Positions 1 to 5,270 of a stretch of DNA of 11,061 nucleotides are shown one piece after another. The notes under the pieces were generated by a model. It was not told the DNA's origin. It ran no database searches and saw only the letters and a list, made by a program, of their open reading frames with translations. This DNA is from Sulfotelmatobacter sp049792875 (lineage in GTDB: Bacteria > Acidobacteriota > Terriglobia > Terriglobales > Acidobacteriaceae), in NCBI GenBank assembly GCA_049792875.1, contig JBARBI010000275.1:1-11061 (forward strand), written 5' to 3'. The position numbers were made by a program, and so were the translations under genes. Numbering within the stretch: position 1 is the first letter of the stretch; the number at the start of each line of letters is the position of its first letter.

Positions 1-29
1 GTCATAAACAGATAACTCAATTTACGCAT
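1..29 (-). CDS. atpE: Start of ATP synthase F0 subunit c (partial)
   Basis: An ATG at 29-27 opens a frame that leaves the window after nine codons plus two bases, reading MRKLSYLFM. It is preceded by the strongest ribosome binding site in the window and lies directly downstream of atpB on the same strand, where the proton-carrying rotor subunit c is normally encoded. The short basic then hydrophobic start would suit a signal-like leader, which some bacterial c subunits have. Too little is visible to show the c-subunit hairpin or its carboxylate. The identity is inferred from position and start signals, not from homology. Confidence 0.6.
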
Positions 30-118
30 GGTGTTTCTCCTCGTATCAAATTACCGCCAGTGGGTGGTTGACGCCGTACCTTGCAGACGCCCTCACGCTT
101 GCGGCTACGAAACAAAAA
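30..118. other. atpB-atpE spacer
   Basis: This 89-bp spacer holds the atpE ribosome binding site at one end. The middle has a run of GC-rich partial inverted motifs (GACGCC at 70-75 and again within 86-92; a CTCACGC/GCGGC stretch at 92-105). It resembles the other repeat-bearing gaps, but no long stem can be drawn with confidence. No gene is seen. Confidence 0.4.
37..42 (-). promoter_or_regulatory. Ribosome binding site for atpE
   Basis: The sense strand reads GAGGAG, then seven bases (AAACACC), then ATG. It is a near-consensus Shine-Dalgarno sequence and clearly stronger than those of atpB or nuoM. This fits the need for many c subunits (a ring of 8 or more) per single a subunit. The link to stoichiometry is inference. 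Confidence 0.75.
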
Positions 119-877
119 TCAGTGCTCGTCGGCGACCGCGCCGGAGACGTAAATGATCGACAACAGCATGAACACGTAGGCCTGTAGAACCGCTACCACG
201 ATGTGCAGGCCGCTGAAGATGATCGGTATGCCGATCGGAATCATGGAAAAGAAAACCAGCGTGATCAGATCGCCGGCAAAAATATTGGCCCATAGACGAA
301 CTGTGAGCGAAAGCAGACGGGCGAAATGGCTCACCAGTTCGATGGGCAGCATGAGCGCCGCCAGCAGAATCCTCGCAATCAGCGGCATGCCTTCCATCGG
401 CGGTCCGAAAAAGTGCAGCAGATACTTCGGCCCGGCATGTTTGAAGCCCTGGGCATGGTAGTACAGGAAGGCGCAGATCGCGCATCCCAGCGGCACGATC
501 GGAACGCCGGTCGGCGACTCGAATCCCGGAATCAGACCGATGAGGTTACACACCAGGATGAAGATAAAAACGATGGCGAAAAAGGGTGTGTAAGGTTCGC
601 TGTGGTGGCCGATGATTTCGCGGCTCTGGCCCAGCACGAAACCCTCGATGGCTTCGAAGGAGTGCTGCAATCCTCCCGGCGACTCGACGGAGAGGCGCGA
701 GCGCACCAGAAGGAACAGGGTCAGCAGGAACCCGAACACGAGCAACTCCATCGCAAACGAATTGGAGATGGGCGCCTGCGGGTACTTCGGTTCGATATGG
801 AGCGCCCGCAGAAATGACGTCGCGGGACCGGCGAACAGGCGGTTCAGGATTTCGGTAAACCAGAGTTGTTCAGGCAT
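119..877 (-). CDS. atpB: F-type ATP synthase F0 subunit a
   Basis: This is the 252-residue stator channel subunit of the F0 sector, an integral inner-membrane protein that gives protons access to the c ring. The C-terminal half holds the family signature: SLTVRLWANIFAGD at about 190-203 contains the essential arginine R194 (equivalent to E. coli R210), followed by D203 where E. coli has E219. H225 and Q232 (in LQAYVFM) match the positions of E. coli H245 and Q252. Hydrophobic segments lie near 43-58, 98-117, 126-141, 165-188, 196-219 and 222-246, and the tail ends in VADEH. The ATG at 877 is used because AGAAG lies seven bases upstream, within a heptamer repeat tract. Neighbours are an atpI-like gene upstream and atpE downstream, 89 bp away. 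All key residues are present. Confidence 0.96.
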   Translation of the reverse strand: MPEQLWFTEILNRLFAGPATSFLRALHIEPKYPQAPISNSFAMELLVFGFLLTLFLLVRSRLSVESPGGLQHSFEAIEGFVLGQSREIIGHHSEPYTPFFAIVFIFILVCNLIGLIPGFESPTGVPIVPLGCAICAFLYYHAQGFKHAGPKYLLHFFGPPMEGMPLIARILLAALMLPIELVSHFARLLSLTVRLWANIFAGDLITLVFFSMIPIGIPIIFSGLHIVVAVLQAYVFMLLSIIYVSGAVADEH

Positions 878-882
878 AAGAA

Positions 883-910
883 AACTTCTAGCCGCTAGCT
901 CCTAGTTTTT
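883..910 (-). repeat. AGRAGCT heptamer tract before atpB
   Basis: On the plus strand the tract parses in register as four 7-base units: AACTTCT, AGCCGCT, AGCTCCT, AGTTTTT. On the sense strand it reads AAAAACT AGGAGCT AGCGGCT AGAAGTT and ends five bases before the atpB ATG. The last unit puts AGAAG seven bases from the start codon, so the repeat itself acts as the probable ribosome binding site. Related tracts lie before nuoM and nuoK. Confidence 0.75.
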
Positions 911-915
911 CCTGA

Positions 916-957
916 GGGTGCCCCATTTCTCGCGCGTTCTTCGCTCGAGAAGTGGGG
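916..957. repeat. GGGTGCCCCATTT palindromic element, copy 1
   Basis: A stem is formed by CCCCATTTCTCG (921-932) and CGAGAAGTGGGG (946-957). That is 12 pairs with one non-Watson-Crick position and a 13-base loop. The first 13 bases, GGGTGCCCCATTT (916-928), are repeated exactly at 1882-1894. It lies between the atpI-like gene and atpB. It looks like an interspersed REP-type element rather than a terminator, because there is no T tract on either strand immediately after the stem. Confidence 0.75.
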
Positions 958-970
958 GTTCGCCGGAAAT

Positions 971-1414
971 CTACGCTTCGCGAGTCATGGCTACGTACAG
1001 TTCGTAAACCGCCTCGCAGGCAATCGCTCCTACAGGCAGGAACAAGCCCGCAAACAAACCCCTGAGGCTCGCGGGAAAACTGGTTAATATACCATACGCG
1101 GCGGCTCCCAACAACACATAGCGGAGGAGGAAACGGGCGACGATCCCCTTCCCGGACCGGGGTTTACCGGAATCGGTGACACGGTCGGCCAGTCCCGAGA
1201 CGCCGCTTTTCAGCCACTGGAAATTAAGGTAGGCGATGATACATCCGCACAGAAAGCCGAGCGCAGGAGCGCGCCCGAATTGCCACCAGGTCGCGGCGGA
1301 AAGGACGAACGCCAGGGCGATCATGCAATTTCGAATGCGGTCGATTGCGCCGGAGTAGAAGGACTCGCCGGGAGTTGTCATCTGAGCGGAGGAGTCGGGC
1401 GGCTCGTGGTTCAT
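971..1414 (-). CDS. atpI: ATP synthase I-like accessory membrane protein
   Basis: This 147-residue protein is probably inner-membrane. It has four hydrophobic segments (about 31-46, 51-67, 93-111 and 118-138), a polar N-terminus rich in Pro, Ser and Glu, and a basic Arg/Lys/Gly loop near 78-94. The stretch GFLCGCIIAYLNFQWLKSGV (53-72) resembles the ATP synthase I chain family, which is encoded just ahead of atpB and has been linked to c-ring assembly and Mg/Ca handling in other bacteria. Position between atpZ and atpB supports this more than sequence does. The start is uncertain: ATG at 1414 and ATG at 1381 both lack a visible Shine-Dalgarno sequence, and a palindromic repeat abuts the first. 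It could instead be an unrelated small membrane protein, but that is less likely in this context. Confidence 0.75.
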   Translation of the reverse strand: MNHEPPDSSAQMTTPGESFYSGAIDRIRNCMIALAFVLSAATWWQFGRAPALGFLCGCIIAYLNFQWLKSGVSGLADRVTDSGKPRSGKGIVARFLLRYVLLGAAAYGILTSFPASLRGLFAGLFLPVGAIACEAVYELYVAMTREA

Positions 1415-1550
1415 GGTATGTAGCCGCTGAGCGGCGAAAGATGGCAGCCCACAGCCTCCCCTGAGCTTGCTGCTGGGGCGCCAACCGTAGGTGAAAAGGG
1501 GAACCCGGCAAGCCCCGGAGGGGCGAAACCGTAACTGCTCCCTGGTGATC
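1415..1550. repeat. GCCCCGGAGGGGC palindrome-rich spacer
   Basis: This 136-bp gap between atpZ and the atpI-like gene is full of self-complementary GC-rich motifs. GCCCC-GGA-GGGGC lies at 1512-1524, GCCGCTGAGCGGC at 1423-1435, and a longer imperfect inverted pair runs over about 1447-1476 (CCCACAGC against GCTGCTGGGG). The 1423-1435 palindrome ends nine bases from the atpI ATG, so a hairpin could form at the translation start. No gene or clear ribosome binding site is seen. I recall the GCCCC-GGA-GGGGC style from interspersed repeats in acidobacterial DNA; this was not checked. Confidence 0.65.
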
Positions 1551-1793
1551 TTACTTCGTATCCCGCAGCACAGTACGAATTAGTTCGACCATGCCGGCGG
1601 CGATTCCAAGGAGCAGCCCCACGACGCTGATCCATGAGGTGTGAAGCCAGCCGTCGAGGGCAGAGCCGAGGAGCCATCCGGCGACCGTGCCCGCAGGAAG
1701 CATCAGCGCCAGTTGGCTGTAGCGGCCGACTTGCAGCCAGGGATTTTTCTTCGGATCGGGCTTCCGCTCCTTGGGTGGGGTGGTAGGGGCCAT
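1551..1793 (-). CDS. atpZ: AtpZ/AtpI family protein
   Basis: This small 80-residue membrane protein has a charged, Pro/Lys-rich N-terminus (residues 1-20) followed by two hydrophobic helices at about 26-46 and 54-74, separated by a short turn. The GWLLGSALDGWL segment (39-50) with its Gly and Asp residues is typical of the AtpZ (ATPase gene 1) family, which precedes atpB in many F-type ATP synthase operons. The proposed role is in F0 assembly or associated cation handling and is not settled. ATG at 1793 was chosen over an in-frame TTG at 1814 because GAGG lies four bases upstream of the ATG. It is the first atp gene after nuoN, across a 176-bp gap, and is followed by the atpI-like gene. Confidence 0.85.
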   Translation of the reverse strand: MAPTTPPKERKPDPKKNPWLQVGRYSQLALMLPAGTVAGWLLGSALDGWLHTSWISVVGLLLGIAAGMVELIRTVLRDTK

Positions 1794-1969
1794 CGGACCT
1801 CGGACTCTGCGCAACCGATTCTAGCTTAAGCAGCCCGGAGGCGAGGCCAATCTCCGCTCGGGACACAGGACAAGAAATTTCGGGTGCCCCATTTTTGCCG
1901 CTTCCTTTGCGGAAAGAGTGGGGATTTCGACAGAGCCCGTCGAAGGTCGGCTTCCCTGCTTGAGCATTC
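1794..1969. other. nuoN-atpZ junction spacer
   Basis: This is the largest gap in the window (176 bp) and the natural border between the nuo and atp blocks. It contains the second GGGTGCCCCATTT palindrome (1882-1923), a smaller CGAC/GTCG inverted pair at 1928-1942, and a partial heptamer unit near 1818-1829. The sense strand there reads GCTAGAATC, in which TAGAAT could be a -10 box, but no good -35 hexamer stands 16-18 bases upstream. Whether atp genes have their own promoter here cannot be decided from sequence alone. Confidence 0.4.
1882..1923. repeat. GGGTGCCCCATTT palindromic element, copy 2
   Basis: A stem is formed by 1887-1900 (CCCCATTTTTGCCG) and 1910-1923 (CGGAAAGAGTGGGG), 14 positions with three non-Watson-Crick ones. 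It shares the exact 13-base head GGGTGCCCCATTT and a GTGGGG tail with the copy at 916-957, in the same orientation. It lies 47 bp after the nuoN stop, so it could also affect transcript ends, but there is no T tract. Confidence 0.75.
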
Positions 1970-3475
1970 TCAGTGCGTCAGCTTCGCGATCGCCGGATTC
2001 TGCGCGATCCCCAGCGCCCAGTTCACGATTTCGATGAAGCGGTTGGGCAGGATGCCGATGTAGAGCGTGGCCAGGGCCGTCACGGTCAGTGCCGCGCGCA
2101 TGGTCAGGCTGACTGGAAGCTTTTCTTCTCCCCTTTCAACCTTACCCATGAACATGGCGTTCGCAATCTTCAGGTAGTAGTAGAGGCCGAAGACGGAATA
2201 GAGCACGCCCAGCGAGGCCAGAGCGTAGTGGCCAGTTTCGATCAGGCTCAGGAAGATGAAATATTTTCCCCAGAATCCGGCCAGAGGCGGGATGCCCGCC
2301 AGCGACAGCATGAAGACCAGCATCAGGACGGCTTCCACAGGGGCGCGGGAGTAGAGGCCGTTGAGGTCGTCGAGTTCGTCGCCCACCACGTTGCGGTGCC
2401 GCAGCGATGTGATCACCGCGAACGCGCCCAGGTTCATGAAAGTGTAGACCAGCAGGTAGATCAGGATGCCTTTGATGCCGTCGGGACTGACCTGGGTGGC
2501 CGTGCCAGCGATCAAGCCGAGCAGCATGTAGCCGACGTGGGCGATCGAGGAGTAGGCGAGCAGTCGCTTGGTGTTGGTCTGAGTGAGCGCTGCGAAATTG
2601 GCGCCGGTCATGGTCGCGATGGAGACAAAGACCAGCAGAGGTACCCAGATCGAGCGCATCGGCATGAGTCCGATGACGAGGATGCGGAGCAGCATGGCCC
2701 ATGCCGCGGCCTTGACGGCGACGGACATGAATCCGGTGATGCTGGTAGGCGCGCCTTCATAGGCGTCGGGTGCCCACTGGTGGAACGGGATGGCGGCGAT
2801 CTTGAATAGCAGGCCGGTAATTGTAGTCACTAGGGCGATGATCGCTACTGGCTTGTACTCACCCGTCAGAACCTGGTTGCGCAGCACATTCTGAATGACC
2901 CCAAGATTGGTGCTTCCGGTCAGGCCATACAGCAGGGACAACCCGTAGGCGAAGATGCCGGAGGAGAATGCGCCTAGCAGTAAATATTTCAGAGCGGCCT
3001 CGTTGGAGCGGCGGTCGCGGCGCAGGAAGCCAACCAGCACGTAAGTGGAGATGGCCATCAGTTCGAGGCCGATGAAGATCAGGACGATGTCTAGGCCGGC
3101 GGCCATGCACATCATGCCGGCCACCGAGAGCAGCATCAGCGCGTAGTATTCGCCGTGATTTTCATGCTCGGTTTCGAGGTAGCGCACCGACATGAGGATT
3201 GCGATGGCGGTGCCGGCCAGGAACAGATAGAAGAAATAAAGGGCGAAGCGGTCAACCAGCATCGTTCGCATCAGGCCGAAGGCGCCGGGCGAATCGCCGA
3301 GATAGAGCTGTATCTTGTAGACGCCGGCGGCGGAGAAGAACACCCCGATCATGGCGGTGACGGCGTTGGCCCACTTCATCTCCCTGGGCAGCATGAGGTC
3401 AATGAGCAGGATGCCGAGGGCAAACAAGGCCAGCAGCGTGATCGGCAGCGCCAGTACGTAGTCAGTCCAGACCAC
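1970..3475 (-). CDS. nuoN: NADH-quinone oxidoreductase subunit N
   Basis: This 501-residue antiporter-like proton-pumping subunit of the complex I membrane arm has the usual string of about 14 hydrophobic helices. The key charged residues of the family are present: E138 in IFIGLELMAIS (helix 5), K225 in GLLFKIAAIPFHQWAPDAYE (helix 7), K255 in SVAVKAAAW (helix 8) and K404 in GFWGKYFIF (helix 12). These match E. coli E133, K217, K247 and K395. The start is a GTG at 3475-3473 that overlaps the nuoM TAG stop by one base; GGGGAA on the sense strand lies a few bases upstream. Translation is therefore probably coupled to nuoM. It is the last nuo gene, followed by the 176-bp gap before atpZ. Length and motifs are normal. 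Confidence 0.97.
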   Translation of the reverse strand: MVWTDYVLALPITLLALFALGILLIDLMLPREMKWANAVTAMIGVFFSAAGVYKIQLYLGDSPGAFGLMRTMLVDRFALYFFYLFLAGTAIAILMSVRYLETEHENHGEYYALMLLSVAGMMCMAAGLDIVLIFIGLELMAISTYVLVGFLRRDRRSNEAALKYLLLGAFSSGIFAYGLSLLYGLTGSTNLGVIQNVLRNQVLTGEYKPVAIIALVTTITGLLFKIAAIPFHQWAPDAYEGAPTSITGFMSVAVKAAAWAMLLRILVIGLMPMRSIWVPLLVFVSIATMTGANFAALTQTNTKRLLAYSSIAHVGYMLLGLIAGTATQVSPDGIKGILIYLLVYTFMNLGAFAVITSLRHRNVVGDELDDLNGLYSRAPVEAVLMLVFMLSLAGIPPLAGFWGKYFIFLSLIETGHYALASLGVLYSVFGLYYYLKIANAMFMGKVERGEEKLPVSLTMRAALTVTALATLYIGILPNRFIEIVNWALGIAQNPAIAKLTH

Positions 3476-5184
3476 TAGTTGTTCCCCTTCGGTTTCGGAG
3501 CGGCGACCGGAGTCTTGGAGGCGGCGTCAGGAGCAGCGGCCGCGGTTGCGGTACCTGGCGCCATGGCTGTGGCAGTCGGGCTGTAGTAAGTGGTCCCGTA
3601 CGCGGCGGACGGAACTGCCGCGCTCACGGTCCCTGCCGGCAGCGGATAGTCCGGGCGCACGATGGCGATGGTGTGGTTCACCGGTTGCTCGAGAATCTGG
3701 AAAAACGGCTTGGGATAAAGGCCAATCCAAAATGCCATGATGAGCAGCGGGACAAAAGTGGCAACTTCGCGCGGCGTCAGGTCCTGCAGCTTCTCGTTCT
3801 TGGGATTGGTGACAGTGCCGAAGAATACGCGCTGGTAGAGCCAGAGCAAGTAGGCAGCGGCCAGAACGACGCCGGGGACAGCCCATGCGCCCCACTTCCA
3901 ATTTTCCATGAACGTTCCCTGCAGAATCGTAAACTCGCCCACAAAGCCGTTGAGCAGCGGCAGGCCCATCGACGAAAGGAACATGATCATTGTGATGGTA
4001 GCGTAGACGGGCATCACATTGGAGATGCCGCCGTATTCGGAGATCTCGCGCGTGTGGCGGCGCTCGTAGAGGATGCCGACAATCAAAAAAAGTGCGCCAG
4101 TGGAGATGCCGTGATTGATCTGCTGCAGGACGGAGCCGCTCAGGCCCAGCGGTGTGAGGGCGAAAATTCCCAGCGTGCAGAAGCCGAGGTGGCTTACGGA
4201 TGAGTAAGCCACCAACTTCTTCATGTCCTTCTGCATGAGCGAGACCAGCGCGCCATAGATGATGCCGACGAGCGAGAGAAATATCATCCAGCCGCGCACC
4301 GTCATGTGCATGAACGTCGCAGGATTCGACAGCACGTTGGGGAAGAAGGGAAGGGAGAAGCGGATGAATCCGTAGGTTCCCATCTTCAGCAAAACGCCGG
4401 CCAGGATCACGGAGCCGGCCGTGGGCGCTTCCACGTGGGCATCGGGCAGCCAGGTGTGGAATGGAAACATCGGGACCTTGATAGCGAAGGCGAAAAAGAA
4501 ACTCAGGAACAGCAGCGTGGCGATGTGCGGGCCGTAGTCGGCGTAAATGTGTGGCGCGGTCTCATACAGCGAAGTCAGGCTGAAGGTGTAAACACCGGTG
4601 GATGTGTGATGGTGGAAATACAGAAACAGAATACCCAGCAGCATCAGCACCGATCCGGCCAGGGTGTAGAGAAAGAACTTGATGGCAGCGTAGAGTTTCC
4701 GCGGGCCTCCCCAGATGCCGATCAATAAGTACATAGGGACAAGCATGGCTTCCCAGAAAACGAAGAAGAGGAAGAAATCAAGCGCCATGAAGACGCCGAG
4801 CATGCCGGTCTGAAGAACCAGAAACCAGATGTAGTACTCCTTGACGCGATTCTCGATGGCTGTCCAGGAGGAGAGGATCGAGATAAATCCCAAAAGCGTG
4901 GTGAGCATGATGAGCAGGAACGAGATGCCATCAATGCCCAGAATGTAGCCCGCGCCGATCGAGGGAATCCAGTTGCCCGCCGTGCCCTCGATGAACTTGA
5001 AGCCGGGCTCAAAGCGCTGCTCCCAGAACATCGGCACCAGGGGCAGCGAGACCAGGAGGCCGGCAAGCGCGAAGAAGTTCGCGATCCAGCGGATGGCGTC
5101 TTTGTTCTCCTTGGGAACGAACAGGAGAACCAGCGCGCCCAGCAGCGGCGTGAACAGGATGATCGATAAGATGTGAGGTTGCAT
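3475..5184 (-). CDS. nuoM: NADH-quinone oxidoreductase subunit M
   Basis: This 569-residue antiporter-like subunit of the complex I proton-pumping arm carries the family's conserved residues: E145 in FVFWEAMLVPMYLLIGIWGG (helix 5), K236 in FAIKVPMFPFHTWLPDAHVE (helix 7), K267 in LAGVLLKMGTYG (helix 8) and E417 in GFVGEF (helix 12). These match E. coli E144, K234, K265 and E407; a terminal glutamate rather than lysine distinguishes NuoM from NuoL and NuoN. It is longer than the roughly 500-residue norm because of a C-terminal tail from about 515 rich in Ala, Thr, Pro and Ser and ending in PKPKGNN. The ATG at 5184 has AGAAG six bases upstream, inside a heptamer repeat tract. Its stop overlaps the nuoN start. 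Confidence 0.97.
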   Translation of the reverse strand: MQPHILSIILFTPLLGALVLLFVPKENKDAIRWIANFFALAGLLVSLPLVPMFWEQRFEPGFKFIEGTAGNWIPSIGAGYILGIDGISFLLIMLTTLLGFISILSSWTAIENRVKEYYIWFLVLQTGMLGVFMALDFFLFFVFWEAMLVPMYLLIGIWGGPRKLYAAIKFFLYTLAGSVLMLLGILFLYFHHHTSTGVYTFSLTSLYETAPHIYADYGPHIATLLFLSFFFAFAIKVPMFPFHTWLPDAHVEAPTAGSVILAGVLLKMGTYGFIRFSLPFFPNVLSNPATFMHMTVRGWMIFLSLVGIIYGALVSLMQKDMKKLVAYSSVSHLGFCTLGIFALTPLGLSGSVLQQINHGISTGALFLIVGILYERRHTREISEYGGISNVMPVYATITMIMFLSSMGLPLLNGFVGEFTILQGTFMENWKWGAWAVPGVVLAAAYLLWLYQRVFFGTVTNPKNEKLQDLTPREVATFVPLLIMAFWIGLYPKPFFQILEQPVNHTIAIVRPDYPLPAGTVSAAVPSAAYGTTYYSPTATAMAPGTATAAAAPDAASKTPVAAPKPKGNN

Positions 5185-5188
5185 AAAA

Positions 5189-5267
5189 AGCTTCTAGCTT
5201 TTAGCTCCTAGCCTCTAGCTTGCTGCCTGGCTCTTAGCGTCTTGCTAGAAGCTAGGAGCTAGCACCT
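5189..5267 (-). repeat. Inverted AGRAGCT heptamer array, nuoL-nuoM gap
   Basis: The gap is almost wholly repeat. On the plus strand 5189-5223 parses into five in-register heptamers (AGCTTCT, AGCTTTT, AGCTCCT, AGCCTCT, AGCTTGC), and 5247-5260 holds two inverted units (AGAAGCT, AGGAGCT) plus a partial third. The two blocks pair: 5202-5219 with 5244-5261 gives 18 positions, 17 Watson-Crick and one that is a U-G wobble in the nuo transcript, around a 24-base loop. A second small stem, AAAAGCT-TCT-AGCTTTT at 5186-5202, touches the nuoM start. The sense-strand AGAAG of the last unit is the likely nuoM ribosome binding site. Confidence 0.85.
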
Positions 5268-5270
5268 TCT

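Noticed and set aside
921..957. Rho-independent terminator between atpI and atpB
   Set aside because: The stem is good, but no T run follows on the sense strand, and the same head sequence occurs elsewhere, so it reads as an interspersed repeat.
1815..1860. Promoter for the atp genes based on TAGAAT on the sense strand
   Set aside because: TAGAAT is a fair -10, but no credible -35 box is at the right distance and the motif is also part of the heptamer repeat family.
1411..1866. 151-codon minus-strand frame spanning the atpZ region and the repeat spacer
   Set aside because: It overlaps atpZ in another frame, runs through palindromic repeats, and has a low-complexity Pro/Arg/Ser composition.
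1973..2809. Plus-strand open frame of about 278 codons opposite nuoN
   Set aside because: Gln/Arg/His/Asp-rich low-complexity translation, fully antisense to nuoN, with no family features; a codon-bias shadow.
5189..5267. CRISPR-like array in the nuoL-nuoM gap
   Set aside because: The units are only 7 bases, tandem without spacers, and inverted relative to each other; there are no cas genes.
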